A stretch of DNA of 64,000 nt, taken from positions 33,182,863 to 33,246,862 of the forward strand of contig OX344761.1 in assembly GCA_947034895.1 (NCBI GenBank), given 5' to 3'. The notes beneath the pieces are model-generated. The model saw only the letters and a program-made list of their open reading frames with translations, had not been told where the DNA came from and searched no databases. The stretch is from Rhytidiadelphus loreus. Lineage: Eukaryota; Streptophyta; Bryopsida; Hypnales; Hylocomiaceae. Numbering within the stretch: the first letter of the stretch is position 1; each line of letters begins with the position of its first letter. Shown one piece after another: positions 12,901 through 26,689 of this stretch. The position numbers were made by a program, and so were the translations under genes.

Positions 12901-13638
12901 TGGTATTTAGAAACCGCATCTTCTCTCCATTATTGGAACCATGAAGATGAGCCTTCATTCAAAAAGCATGAAGGTGAGTTTTCAATGTAACAGTTATCTA
13001 ATCCAGTACATGAAGTGTCTAATCCAGCTTGAAATCTTCTTATCTAAGCAATATTAGCATGCCACAAAATGGCTAACTCTTCATGCTGAATCTTGTTACT
13101 TTGATTAGGATAAAATCTACAAAATTGCACCAATGAAGGAATAGGCTTTCTTGTTATCTCAGCTTGTGCAATCCAAGTGACCTTTGACCACTGCAATTCA
13201 AACTGATACATAATATGAGTTGGTCTATCATAATTGTGGCAAAATACACAGACCTAATTTAGGTCATTCAGAAACCAACCTGAAACAAAGACTCATCCCG
13301 TTGTGATGCATCGAGCAATGCGTCCAACACGCTCGCCGCCACCTACATCACACCAACGCCGCACCACACTGGTCTCTCAATCAATCCAGCAACTCGAATG
13401 ACAAACTCAAAATGAAAACCAAAACCAAAAGTCGCAAAATTCAGAAACACAAACTCACATCAGGAGTACCGAGAAAGACGAGCTTCTGCTTGCCATAGCT
13501 AGAACCCGAACTAGCGCTGCTACATCGCACGCCCAAACGCCGCACCAAAACGGAACAACCGAGACGAGGGAGAAAGTGTTGCGACGAAGAGCAGAATTGG
13601 TGACGCAGGAGAAGCGATTGCGGGAAAACCATCGCCAT
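9989..13638 (-). CDS. FMT: Methionyl-tRNA formyltransferase, organellar
   Basis: The enzyme transfers a formyl group from 10-formyl-tetrahydrofolate to Met-tRNA(fMet) for translation initiation in mitochondria and/or chloroplasts. Ten exons join in phase (in gene order): 13459-13638, 13280-13342, 12622-12756, 12359-12461, 11600-11670, 11109-11213, 10882-10915, 10601-10701, 10426-10485 and 9989-10291. All have GT-AG borders and total 384 aa. Residues 1-50 are rich in Ser, Arg and hydrophobics with few acids, like a transit peptide. The catalytic domain begins at KLVFLGTPD. It continues with VTQPPAARGRGRK, with NVHPSLLPLYRGAAPVQRAL (the Asn, His and SLLP active-site motif) and with AMDAGP, which carries the catalytic Asp. 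The C-terminal domain starts near SWLSFQGSG and includes the long last exon. The start at 13638 is the most downstream ATG that keeps a full transit peptide; longer frames upstream look like leader. Intron 2 holds a telomere-like tract. The gene is divergent from NUP160. Confidence 0.96.
12803..12824 (+). repeat. Interstitial telomere-like repeat in formyltransferase intron 2
   Basis: AAACCCTAAACCCTAACCCT-type sequence, three units, lies in the intron at 12757-13279. It is about 0.8 kb downstream of the gene's start codon. Confidence 0.8.
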
Positions 13639-15973
13639 TGCGCGTAGACAATTGCAATGGAAAACTGGAAATTTGCACTCAAGTTTCAGATTTTCATTGC
13701 GAGTGTGCTCGAGCTGCATTTCTCGGCCATCGCTAGAAAATTCAAGGGCATCGCTTGCAACCACGCCATCAGTTCAACGTCTTTTCTCGAAAAATGCAAG
13801 ATGGATCTGATCAAGGCACTCCGTGTGATCGAAAGAAAAGCCTCGCTACGGAATGCATGCTCTCAATTTGAGAGCACTCTACAGTGTCCGCAATTTCAAA
13901 ACGGACAAAACCATTCGTGTGGAACAGAAAGTAGACGCACCCAAAACCGCCATTTTTCTGCCCCTCTCCTAGGTGGGTGGTCCAAATGATGATTTTTAAT
14001 TTATGAGAATGCAATGTCTCCTCATTTTCTCCATAAAAAATCAACCCCAATAGTTTTTTATAATCTGAAACTTGTTGTGGATATTCATTATAGCAGTTTT
14101 ACTCTAAAAGGATGCCATAAACATAAGTGTCCGAGAATGATATATAATCCTTCCATATAAGGGGTACTTGACACTATAGTTGTTCAAGTTGAGAGGTTGT
14201 AGGGTTGAGTGGACAAATTTTGTTGAGAGTCCAAAAAAATGAGCAATAAGTAGGTGATAAATGATAGGAATTAGAGCCTTCGACCAACCATAGTGTGAAG
14301 CTTCCAAAGGCCAAATCCTTGGCAATGAACTCACATTTGGATGGCCATAGTATGAAGTCTCCAAAATCCACACCCATACCAATCTAACAATTGAGATCTT
14401 GTCATTTTTTTATATTTTGAATGAAAAGATTTCAACAATCCTTCAAATATAGTTTGGATCTCCATTTCTAGCCGACCCAAATTTCCTTTTTTGTCTGTGA
14501 AATTAGTTGAAGGGAGATGAATTTGGGACTTTGTCTTTTAGTGTAAAGGGTCAAGAGGCCAAACTCTTGGTTTTTTGAAATGTAATTGGTAGAAACCTAT
14601 GGCCTCTCAACCTTTGGCCATAGTGAGAAGTGTCCCTAAGACAGAGGTGAAGATGTTCATCCTTGGAATTTTGTGTAAAAAGGGGAGGATTTGCACAAGA
14701 GTTTGATCTCTAATGAGTGTTCTTGGGGATTTTTAAATAAATGATTCACATGGGCCTAAAAAAGATGATTTTCATGGTGATCAATCTATCCTTTTAGGCT
14801 TAAGGTTTCATATCCAATATCCATTAGGATTTTGTTAGGATGTCCTATGCTTGTATCTAATTGAAAAATGTTGAAGTAAAATTTAAAAATAAAATATTCA
14901 TTTTTATTGTAGAATAGTTAAAGTATTGTAGAGGTATTTGAGATATATTAAACCAAATATAGATTCATACTTTAAAATTTAGTACAATGTAAGTTTTATG
15001 GAATTTTTTGACATTTCCTAATACCTTCCATGAAACAAGTCCCATCTTAGTTTGACCAACTTATTTTATGAGAAGCATGTGTCTTGATGCCATTTATGAC
15101 AAATTGCATTATCTTCTAAGAAATCCACTATTGAATGTAGAAGCTACCTTCCTCAGAAATTGGAAATTTTTGTCCTTTCTTGAATTTGGTGGGGACAAGG
15201 CAGAGATCATAACCTTTGATTATGTAGGAAGTATAGTGGCAACATGGACACATTTAGTTTCCTTAAACAATTAGGGATTAATGGCAAATGTAGACATGAT
15301 GTCAAGTAGAGTTTGTCCAATGTTTTTAGTCAATTTACTATGGAAAAATACCACAACCTTAAGAAGGATTTTGTATTAGGACTTTGGAACAATCTTCCAT
15401 GTGTTCAATAATAATTGATATTACCTTTTTAACATCTTTATCTTTGTTTTGATTTTTTTCATATATTTGCTCTATCATATCTTTGTACAAATATTATATT
15501 GCTTATCTCAAATTATCTTTCATCAAATCACTTAGAAAACAACGTCATGCCAATCTTTACAAATTTCAAACATTGCTTTGAATGGAACGAGAAGTTATTT
15601 GGACGAAAACTTATCCCAAAGCACTCCGTCCGTCTACTTCGGATCGCTAATGGATCAACGATAATCGTCCAAAACATTTATCACCTGATGCTCAGAGTCT
15701 TTGGCGGGGACGCACTTTGAAACCCTAATGTAGAGAGTTTCCAGAGTTTGTTTGTGGAAGCCGATCAAGCGGACTTCAAAAGTTTTGTTTGTGGAGTGAT
15801 CGCCATGGTGATGATTCGATCACGGCGACGATACGAAGCTATTGACATGAGATAGTCAATCGGAACCGTACTGCCTCTGCGGCGGTGTGTGCAGGTGGGG
15901 GATTTGTCTTGGACTGTCTGCAAGAAAAAATTCGAGGTGGAAGAGCTTTTTGTTTTTTTTGTAGAAGAGCATC
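13639..15973. other. Divergent intergenic region between FMT and NUP160
   Basis: This spacer should contain both promoters. An AAACCCTAA telo-box lies at about 15720-15728, some 250 bases before the NUP160 start. At 14650-14825 there is a dispersed repeat, also present at about 26690-26860. No further gene is supported. Confidence 0.6.
14650..14825 (+). repeat. Dispersed repeat, copy 1
   Basis: It shares an ordered set of blocks with 26690-26860: GTTCATCC, TTGGAATTTTGTGT, AAAAGGGGAGG, a TTGCACA block, and a later block like GATGATT followed by GACCAA/GATCAA. The identity of the family is unknown. Confidence 0.6.
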
Positions 15974-18900
15974 ATGGAGGTACCACTCCTCCACGACGAT
16001 GCGGTGCAATGGACCGTGGTGCGAGTGCCGGCCTTGGCGCCAGTTGCTGCGTCGCCCCGTTGCTGCCCTGTCGCTGGCGATGTCGGGGGCGGAACCACTC
16101 CTCCTTCGTCCTCCTCGACTGCGCACGCCAATACTATCATCTGGTGCGTTCCGATATTAGAATGCTGTCCTTGTAATTTAGGATTTTGGTCCCAATGCCG
16201 GGGTTTATGCCTAAACCCTGAATTTTGGAAGAGTAAGAGGTTTCTGAATGGTTGCATGAGAGGTTCTTTCTCAGCTCGTGAGCTTGCGTTGAGTATACAA
16301 TTGAACTCATTTACTTTCGGAGGATGGATCGCTGTTGAGTTCCTTGTTGAGTTCCGGAAAGACGGAATAATTCAGTTTTGTTGCGTTCTCCGCTTTCTTG
16401 TTCAGTAATAATTTGAACGTTTCTGAACGTTTTTCAATCTTTTATGTGTACTTATAGCTTGAGAATAGAGTCTGCAAATACAGAAGTCAAAAGAACGCAG
16501 TTTAAGACTGTAAAAAATGCAATAAAATCAAGAGAATCCTGGTTTGGTAGCTCTGCTTGGGAGGCATTGAATTGAGTGGGAAGAGTGCGTGTTTGTTTTT
16601 TAGGTTTTTGTTGTTTGAACGAACTTGAAGAACGAATCTGCACTGATCATGGAGGACACTATTTGCGTCACGTGTAGCATTTAATCGATATGTAGGAGTG
16701 TGCTCTCATTGTGAGATGAGTATTAACCCGTGGAGAGATCTCTTTGAGTACACGAGCCAAACTCTCTTTTTACGCTGTGAATTTCTTGTGCAATTTCTAA
16801 GTGAGAGTTTGTAGATCATTGTAAGTAAGATGATGTGTGCCTAAACTTGAGACCGAGGTCAAACTGAGCTGTGAGGGTCTTATTCTACCTTCCACGTCGA
16901 GGGTTTGGATGATGCCCTGAGACAATTAGAATTGAACTGAACTTGAAGAGATATGACGAGTTTTAATGAGTTCATGCTGAAATTTGAACGTCTTCTTATT
17001 CCTACCGCAGTATTCGTGAGATAGATGTTGAACTGAGCTGGACTGATACCCACAACGATGTTTCTGTTTCTTTTAACGGAAGAAAAGAGTAAAGCCAGCA
17101 AGGCCACTTTCGAACCATGTCTGTTCAAGATTCTAAGTGAAGATAGAACTCAGAACGCATTCCACTTTGTTTGTGGCTTCAATGTCGTTTTTTTTTCAAT
17201 TTTGCAGGCGTATTCATACAGAGTCATCCAAAGTTTTGGAAATGGTAGAGATGTCAAGTGGGCAAGATTTACATAGAAGGGGGCTTCACCTCGTGTTTGA
17301 AGATAACCTCTCCTCATGCACCTGTGTCATTCCATCTCAGGTATGCTTTTCCTGCTTTCACCTATTCACTGTTCAGATCCTGGCAGAGTTACTCACTTCA
17401 GTTAATGGCTTTGTTTCACCGTAATTTGGCAGTATTTTCTTGGTGCTCTTTCTCACAATCAACTCTTGACTGTTTGTTCTGGTTCTGTTGAAGTGCTCTT
17501 CGTATGGATTAGTTGAAGGCGAACCATCCGATGGTTGGTGTTAGTGGACTTGTCAGTTGATTGGGTCATGATTTTGCAGGATTCATATGCTCTGCTTATC
17601 AGGAATGAATTGCTGCCATGAAGACTAGGTCGTCGCTTAGAGCTCTGATGCTATCCTGCGTGGGCTTGTCAATGTAGAGTTCTGAAATGTTTGGTCCTTT
17701 CCCATTTGAGCTTCTAATACTATATTTTACCTATCGGAGAATCCAATGGCGTACGATTATAGTTTGAAAATACAGAATTTATCATTTTACTATCATTTGG
17801 AACACCGCTGCAAAGTGAAACCAGCATATGTTGCCCGTTGTCACAGGTCACAGGGAAAACCCGATATATTGTCTGGGTTTTGACTGCCGGGGGCGTTGTG
17901 TATCGAGTACAAGTTTCTGGGGCATCAAGCGGCTGGATGTTGTGTGGTAATCAGCAGCATGATGTGTCTGCTGACGTACAGCGATTGCATGAGGTCACTG
18001 CGTTTGCCGCTACTCCTCAGGTTGCCTGTCTCGGTGGTCGAACTGGCTCTATCTCCGGCGTACCCTTTGGGGATGGTTCTCTTTCTTCCACTGAAGCTGG
18101 TGAGTTGTAAGCGCATGAAGACGTCAGTGTTTCGGTTAACGAGATGTATGAAAAGGCCTTTGAGTGTTACTTTGAAAATTTTAACATCTACATCCAGAAG
18201 TTCTTTCCATGATGTACTAGTTCAGGTAGATTTACAAGGGTATGAAATTGAACTACAAACTTGGCAGACACATGCGATTTTACCTCCGTGCAAGGAATTT
18301 TATTTTTTATTCTGAGCTGGTTGGGTTGGGAGGGGTGTTTTTCTTGTTTGATCAGTCGCTTACCTTCGTCTTCTATTAAGCTGGTCATTTGCTGTTTGGC
18401 AGAAGTTCCATTTGAATTGAGGGATGCTGATCCAGGAATAAGAGGATTGTGGGGATTTGTTTCCAGGTGAGATGTTTTTCCTACCTCACATTCATATCAG
18501 CGTAGATTTTGCAACAGTTATCTCGTTCTTTCTGGATGTTTTAACAAAAGCTTGTATCTGATTACGCGTATTTTATGGTAGCAGGGGTAAAAGTGCAGGC
18601 CCCGTGAGGAGTTTGGTAACGCGGCAGTTGAATGGTTCATTCGTGTTATTTGCTCTACATGAGGATGGGACACTGCGTGTTTGGGACCTGCTTCATCGCT
18701 ATCGCGTGTTGAATCATTCATTCTCTACGGAACGGGAGCTTGAAGGCAGGTCCATCTCTTCATAACTTGAATCGTTACTTAAGCAACAGGGTTTGAAGTT
18801 CATCGTTTTAAGCCTCCCTGTGGCATGTTTTGGACATGCGCCACTGGCTTCTTTAATAATAAACACAGAGTTGCTTGGCAAGGTGTTAACAAGTCGGAAG

Positions 18901-21900
18901 TTTCACCTAAAAGTCACATATTTTCATAGTTTGTTTCTCCATGTCTTGAACTGGTGAATGTTTTTTTTGGCAGGTTTTGAACCAAAGCTGATGTGGGCAG
19001 AGGAAACGCTAACCACGCCATCCACTTTTCAGATTGTGTTGCTTTGCAATTCCTCAGTAAGTTAAAATATCAAGCAACCGTATGGCTTTAGTGATTACTT
19101 TTGCAATTCTTGGCAATTTCAAAGTATCTATGAGGTTAAGAATGTGCGTACCCTTTCGCTGACATAATAATGTGTTGTCTATTAGGATTCCAGCCGGGAT
19201 ACCATTGTTGTTTGTTCAGTGACAGTTGGTCCTGGAGATGGAATGGTCCTGCGGCAGGGTTACATTACAGTTCAGAATATGATCTCCCTTCCTGAGGTGA
19301 AATGCTTCAACACATATCACTTCTGTAACTACTGTGCTTATTGCTTGTCATGCAAGTAATCTCTCAACTGACGTCTGTTGTATGAGATCCTAACTCTTGT
19401 CTACCATCTATCGAAGGGTGGAAATATGAAACTGAAGTTCAGGTTCTTGTGTTCATCTTTTCATGCAGGGGAAAGTTATAGACCTTAAATTGCTAGAGAC
19501 TGGTGTTTGGATTCTGCAGTCAACTACCAAGGGTCACGAGCTACTCTTTGCGGATTTCAGCAAGTAGTTATTCCATTCTTCAACTAAATTTCCTGTGATG
19601 AGATGCTTGAGTATTGTGACATTCTGCTAATAGAAGATGTTGCATTTTAATGTCAAATTGGTATATTCCACGTTGGCTGCCTGATTGCTACTGCATATCT
19701 TGACAGATTGTCCTAGTTGCTATGATTTTGACAACCCTGTTTTTTTCTTTGTTATCAGGGAAGGGAGTTTGCAAGTGTGTCAAATGCAAGAGAAAGGCTT
19801 GGCAGAACAGTTGATGCAAGTACCTGGCGATGATTGGGGTGACCTCCTTTACATCATCCATCCAACAATTGGGGTTTCTGCGGTAAGTTGAAGCATTTGA
19901 ACGGATTTTACAGCGGTGATTAGTTTTCATATTGAAAGATCATTAAGAAAGAGTTTGTCGCAGTATACTTTATAGTTTTGAAGAGTACAACAATGCCTAC
20001 GCTCCATCAATTGACATAATGTGTTTTTGCAGAAGTTGACACTTTCAGATGTTTTTCTGCGAAGGATTTTACAGCCAGGAGTGCGACAACAGAAGTCTCT
20101 TCAGGAGGCCTTGGAACAGCATGGTCGTTCAATTAGTGACTCTGACCTTGCGTCCGCGTCTCTGGATGCTTTGCGAAACTACATACTTTCGGCAGTTGAA
20201 TCAGAGGTATGACGTACTTATAGTCATGGCATATGATATCTCTTAAATTGAGGCTACGGTATTTAATTATTATGTACCACAGGAAGGGGAGCACGTTTTG
20301 TCTAACGTGGTACTACTTGCCTCAGAGTTGTGGAGACAGCCGTGCACATATTCTTCACGGATGGATGAGCTTCAGTAATGAGTACCTGAAGGCATGGACA
20401 CGAAATAGCAAGCCTTTTGCTTTTGTGGTGGATGCTAGTAATAACAGCATTGGATTGATACGGAGATCCTCAGTTGCAACCGTGAGATCTCTGACTGATC
20501 TGGAAAAGTTCCCTCCAGGTTAGTGCTCTATTCATTGTGTTTTTAAATGTTTGGCTATAAGTTAGTTCTCTAGTGGTGCACCTCTGGGTTCCCCTCTAGA
20601 TTCAAACCAGATCAATCTTTCCATTTTTCTTTACAACCAAATCAAATTGTACCAGCCAACAGTAATTCTTTGGTCTAAATACTTGTCTGATGGAAATTGC
20701 AGGGAAAGGGCATATCAGGAACCGAGCGACATTACCAGATGATTGGAAGAATCTTAACAGGAATGAGCAAAATGTTTTAGTGGAGCTCATTAGCTGTGCT
20801 GAACTCGTGGCGGATCACTTGGGTCGAGTAGCAATGGGCGTACTTTATGAGTCTCTTCTGCGGCCCATGGAGCACCCCATTCCGGCCCTTTTGGCATCTC
20901 TTGCTCGTATTTTGGATGTTGGTTTTAATTCTAGTCGTGTGACTGAAGAAACTGGACACATGGGAGTGGATGATATCCGTACCAAAGAGCAAGAACAACA
21001 CCAGAGGCAACGGGTATTTGCATTTCATGTAGCTCACGCTTTACAGGCTCTTCAGAGCAAGGCAGGTGGTTGGTGCAATGTTTTTCAAATCATTTCGAAG
21101 TATGCTGGCTTGCTTTTGTTGCAAGGAAAACCCGTGAGCTCTGCAACTGGGAGCACCAGAGGATCTCACTGTAGTCTACCTAAGAAGTTGCTATCACAGT
21201 CAACTTCTCAAATTGCGTGGGCTCACTTCAAGTCTGCTCGCAATCTGTTTCTGCTGCTGATCTATTGTGCCAAAGTTGGCATTCAGGTCTGTTTGATCGC
21301 TCTACCGTCTAGTTTGTCAGATTATTAACTTCGAGAAAGCAGTCAGAATTTGGGAATGAGCTGGTGGTGTTGACGTGCAGCTGTGCTTTTGGAAAAAGAA
21401 AGTATGATACTCCCGATGATTGTATTTTGCGAATTTGATCTTTCGTCTCGAGAGTTTTGAATGTCAAGATAATTCTTTTGCACTACTTGTTATAGTCATA
21501 TATTTACTAGATAAATTTTTCCTCATGTATCTAGGTGGGACTTACTTCAAGTCAAGTTTCCTCCTTGAAGTCACACCTGATCCCGGAGATTCAGGAGGTA
21601 ACGACTGCCAGTTTGCTAGTTCACTGGTTGACAGTCACATTTGCAGAAGTACCGCCGTCTGAAGATTTTAGCTCCCAGCTGTCTTCTTTACGACTTGGTA
21701 AGTATTGTGTGAATATCGATTCAGATTAGTTGAATATATTTAAACAGAAGGATTCCATTTGGAAAGCTCTTTGATTTTCAATTCCTAACTTGGGCCCCTT
21801 GCATGCGCCCAGATGGTACGAGTAGCAGGGTTGGAAGCGGCCGCATTGGCTCTGGTGACTTGACTTTAGGTGAACTGCTTGTATCTGCTTTTTTGGAGTC

Positions 21901-24900
21901 AAGTACTCTGGGCCCAAGTCTGCCTGAGGGAGCTTTACCGAATCAGGATAAGCTTCTTGGACACTCTTGGCAATTTGTTAACTGGATTTTGTCGGGAGAA
22001 AATGGGAACTCTTCACAAGGCTTTTCTGGACGCGCCATATCACTTTCAAACATTCTATTGCAGCATGGCCAATACAGCAGCCTTGAGGTAACATCTATTT
22101 GGAACTTTGTTGAAGTGTCATTCTGTTTATACAATTTATACAACAAATTAATTAGATACCGGAAGTGGCTTTGTAGTGGAGCAGGCTGGTACAAGTGATG
22201 TTGACATAGCTGTGTGTGATTGTGTTTGGATGTTCAGAGGTTTTTGACGACAGTAGAGCAGTTTTCTTCCCAACAAAAGCTTGCAGAAGGTGTAAGAACA
22301 ACGGATGGGCTTTGGAGTGCACGCTTGCATCTGCTGGGGTTTTGCCTACTCGCACGAGCACGTACTGGACTGAAGAATACCGGGAAAGAAAGTCGGGTTG
22401 GGGAGGCTATCCGCTGTTTTTTCAGGTTGAAAGCACTGTTTCATCTGGAAGAGAGGCAGATTGTGTTTTATTTTCTTCAAGTCCCTGCTCATTATGGGAT
22501 CCGAGTTGTTTTTTCTCGTAAGATTCATTATCCATGTTGTTAGAGGTTTTGAGCTAGGCATTTACCATCGTGTGTCTGTATGTCCAAGCAGAGCTGCATC
22601 AGGTTTGGGGGAGGCAAGCAAAGATCTGCAGTCTCTTTTTGTGGGGACTGGCTATCAGCAGACCATTCCAGGCATGGATTTTCACCTAATGTTTTTTCAT
22701 TGCTTGCTCTGGCTAGCTGAGACTTTCTCAAGTCTGACTTGCTGCTCTTGTTATGTAGCAGGAATCGGGGCAGCAGCTTCATGGAGGTTGTACTATTATG
22801 AGTGGGTGATGCAAATATTTGAGCAGTATAATTTAAGTGAAGGCGCCTGCCAATTTGCACATGCAGCACTGGAACAGGTTGACGAGGCTGTCGGAAGTCA
22901 AGCACTTGAAAGTGTTGAAAACCCTTCTTCAAGCACTTTAGTGGCGGCTATCAAGGGGCGTTTGTGGGCTAATGTTTTCAAATTCTCACTGGACTTGGAT
23001 CTTTATGGTGATGCCTACTGTGCTATTATTTCCAATCCTGACGAGGAGAGCAAGTTTATTTGCCTTCGAAGATTTATCTTTGTGTTATGTGAGCGCAAAG
23101 TCACTCAGGTACGTCAATAATGTCTCCCTTTATCGTGCTCCATCATGTGGCAGAACTCCGTATCTACAAAAACATTTCAGCTATACTATTCCTTACTACG
23201 AGCCTACCCTTTTCAGACACTTTCAATAACCGGAGTTTCTTGTGGTCCGTATTGCATTTTGACTTTGTTGTAAGTTGCAGGTTCTCTGCGGCCAGGAGTT
23301 GCCATATGCTGGACTTCTTGAAAAGGTTGATCAAGAGCTACTGTGGAAGGTTGTTCTTCAGTCTAACTCCTTGCTTAATGTTTTCGTTTATTATACAAAT
23401 CTTAGTAAGATGGCAATTTGGATAGTCCATGACATAGCGGTAGGCACATAAATAGATCCACCTGAGCTGTTTCATATATATTGCAGATGAATAAGAATGT
23501 CTACTACATTATTTTTTTGCAGGCTGAGAATTCAGATATTAGTGCGAAGCCAAGTCCATACAAGCTGTTATATGGTCTCCACATGCAACGGCACAACTGG
23601 CGCAGAGCAGCTGCTTGCATGTATCGGTACGCCGTGCGAGTGAGAGAGGAGTTACGCACACTCAACTTACAGGAAGAAATGCACGGTATTTTGGCAGCTA
23701 TTAATGCATTGCAACTGGTGGATCCCACAAATGCATGGTTTGACCTTCCATCTCGGCCTGCTGAATTTCCAACCCCCTCTAAGCGACAGCGTCTTACAGC
23801 TGCACATTCAGGTGAAGTTATTCCTCCAGAAGAGTTAGACTATCGGGGACTTTGAGAAATTAAATTTTATGTAGAGTTTGGATATTGTGTGAGTAATTTG
23901 GGCAACTTTGGAATGAGGATATAGCGCTTTATCACAAGTTTTCAATCTGGTCATCAGGAATACTGACATGCCTTTGTGACTTCTTTTGTATCAGTTTCGA
24001 GTTTAACAGAGAAAAAAAGTGAAAGGAAAGCATTCCGAGCTATTGACCTTGAAGATCTTGAGAAAGACTACGCTCTCACAAAAGCCAGGATGCAGCTTTC
24101 TCATTCTGATGTGAAGCATTTGGTCGTTGGTGAGTTCAAATCAAACGCATCTCTTTAGATCAATGAGTGAAAGATGTCATTTTAATCTGGATACAAACCA
24201 CGGGGGATTCTCTGAAATCCTATCGGATGGTTTTCGTATGTTCTTTCATGTGATTTGTTTCACCGTTTACAACAATTCTACGATTGCATGAAGGAAAGGA
24301 ATTTAAGATAAGTGTGGATTCTGTAAGTTCTGTAAATTCTGAGTAAGTATTAACCGTACAACTATAGGGTTTGAGCTGTCTGAGACCAATGCAAAAGAGT
24401 ATAGTTCACGTGAGAGTTGCTGATGTGCTCTCCATTCATGTAATCATTCTTTGTACAGGCGGCAGTGCAACACCAGAGGAGGTTGTGTGGTCACTTATTC
24501 AATGTCGGTTATATGAAACAGCTTTCTCGGTTCTCTTTCTGTTTTGGAAGGATTCCGTACTCAAAAGGTTTGTAACTTTTTTTTGCTTATCTGTCATTCC
24601 TCTATGTTTGGATATTTCTGCATTAAAACATTTGGAATTTTGCGAATGACATAATTTGAGCCTTTTGAAAATTTAACTGTGCAACACAGGGAGCTGGAGA
24701 AAATTATGGATGTCATGGCACGGAATTGCTGTTTACTTCAAATTCAAGAAGCTACACCCAGTAATTTACTGTGAGTGAATGTGGACCTTGTCCTGGCAAA
24801 TGTTGAGTTGCTAATAAATTTACCAATGTCTTGACTCGGGCAGTTTAGGAGCAGCTTCTGTTTTCCGTGTCTTTAACGGCTTTTTGAGGTTTTCTGTTGA

Positions 24901-26012
24901 CAAATTTGCAGGACGAGAGGAGAGCCTGTTACCAGATTGCTACTCACGTCCGGTTCACTTTTGGAGGATTCGGAGGAAATGAATGACAAGAACGGAGATG
25001 ATGAAACAGGGTCAAAGCTGCCACCAGCTGGAACTGCTCGAACTGCCTGGCAAGCTCTTCAGCAGTATTTGGTAGGTTCTGACCTTTTTTTATAAATCTT
25101 ATGCAACAACATTCCAGTTTTTGCATAGACTGTCAAGTAAGATTTTTAATTCTTATTTTTTTATTTCAGGAAAAGTACCGAAGTTTGCATCCACGCCTAC
25201 CAGTGATAGTCGCGGAGTCGATTCTTAACGTGGATAGGCACATGGAACTTCCCCTCTGGCTTGTAAACATATTCAAGGCAAGTTACCATTCGTACATTCA
25301 CCTTCCTATTGTGAGAATGCCCATGGCATAGATTGGTTTCTGATATTGATCGAGTTTGCAGGGTGGAAAGGATGCCGGTGCTGCAGGCATGGCAGGCCTT
25401 GGTGCTGATCCTGCTGCGTTGTTGCGCATTTATTTAGACTTTGACCGCCTTGCTGAAGCGACTGCACTCGTCTTGGATTATATTAGAGCATGGAGTAGTC
25501 TGGTAAGGGCCCGATCATCGACTTCCATATTGAATATTGTAGCTCGTACCTGAATTTTGTTACCTTTGAAGCTGGTAGGTTGCAAAATGCAAGAGATCCC
25601 TGCTACATATGACACAGATTATTCTAAAGGAGTGCAAAAGTGCTGCCTGCCGTCTGTAGTTGATGAAGGACAAGTGTAATGACGCATTACATCTTTTCAT
25701 GGTTGCAGAAGCCTGCAGACGTAATAAAGCGGAAGCACATGTGTGCGGTTTGGTTCCCTTATACGCTACTAGACAGATTGCAAAACTGTCTATCAAAGTC
25801 ATCCGACTTGGCAGTGCGTGATAAGCTCCAAGACTCCTTGAAGAGTGCCTTGCAGAATCATTTCAAGCAGGTAGAGCCCAAATGACTCCTATCGATGTTT
25901 GCAGATTTTATACCATTTAGGAATGGTTTTGACTGTTGTCTTATGGATTTAAAATGTGCTCTCTGCTGTGCAGGTCAAGGTGGATTCTGATGATGTAAAA
26001 GCTTCGATGTAA
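15974..26012 (+). CDS. NUP160: Nuclear pore complex protein NUP160
   Basis: NUP160 is a scaffold subunit of the Y-shaped NUP107-160 complex of the nuclear pore. I join 26 exons in phase: 15974-16143, 17208-17340, 17847-18099, 18403-18466, 18585-18745, 18974-19056, 19186-19296, 19469-19563, 19759-19882, 20033-20206, 20326-20518, 20703-21286, 21535-21697, 21813-22087, 22238-22425, 22592-23108, 23281-23349, 23523-23811, 23995-24129, 24459-24567, 24690-24770, 24912-25071, 25170-25277, 25362-25502, 25709-25870 and 25974-26012. The total is about 1526 aa, near the length of plant NUP160. Recognisable blocks are TIIWRIHTESSK early, SIGLIRRSSVATVRSLTDLE in the middle, RLYYYEWVMQIFEQYNLSEG, KPSPYKLLYGLHMQRHNWRR, DLEDLEKDYALTKAR and the C-terminal VKVDSDDVKAS. 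The N-terminal third should be beta-propeller and the rest helical. Two introns appear to start with GC. Exon 16 may hide a small in-frame intron near 22690-22760. The start is the first ATG after an in-frame stop. Confidence 0.95.
16655..16830 (+). repeat. First-intron dispersed repeat, copy B (5' half)
   Basis: This lies in NUP160 intron 1 (16144-17207). It matches the first half of the repeats at 3205-3585 and 39550-39885: ACTATTTGCGTCAC, TATGTAGGAGTGTGCTCTCA, GTGGAGAGATC and a block around GTGAGAGTTTGTAGATCA. The 3' half with the B-box-like motif is missing. Confidence 0.7.
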
Positions 26013-26689
26013 GTTCAATGCCGACGGAATCAGTTGATATAGGTATGGCAAACATGGTACCATGTGTATAGTACAGTGGCTCTAGATATACTGTGCTTTG
26101 GAACTCCCCAACTCTCGTTCAAAAATCGAGATGACGCTGTAGCATCCCTCAGGAGATGCACTTTTTGTAGCATAGCAGATTAGGGATAATTTTGTAGTAT
26201 TTTCGATAGACTGGATGTGAAAGAGAACTTATTGAGCATGCCTTTCGAATCATCAGCTTCTCATCTTGCAAATTTGCAAAAGAGAACCTAGGAATGCTGA
26301 TGATTGGATTACAAGGTGGCAAATACTAGTTTACAGCATCTTGGTGAAATTACCGGGTTACCTTCCAAAATCCACGCGTGCTTGACACGAACAGTTGTCG
26401 ACGATTTGATCAGTTGACCCTGGACGTGACTGTTTTCACTGTTCTATGTGTACTTGTGGGCTTCAGTTTCATCAGTGGAATTCACTTTGGACATTTGTGA
26501 AAATTCACTTCATATTTCTATGCAAGTATGACAAGAGGATGAGACCTCAAAGACTTGGTCCTCATTATTGTTTGGTGCCTATTATTAGGAATGAGACAGC
26601 CATGGCTTAGTCATGGTTCGAGAAGATCATTGCAGTGTCATTTTCTTCATAACCCTGTAATGTTGCTGTGACAAGAGATGACAGAATCC

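Noticed and set aside
13657..13989. 110-aa plus-strand frame near the FMT start
   Set aside because: It is antisense to the FMT leader region and has no supporting features.
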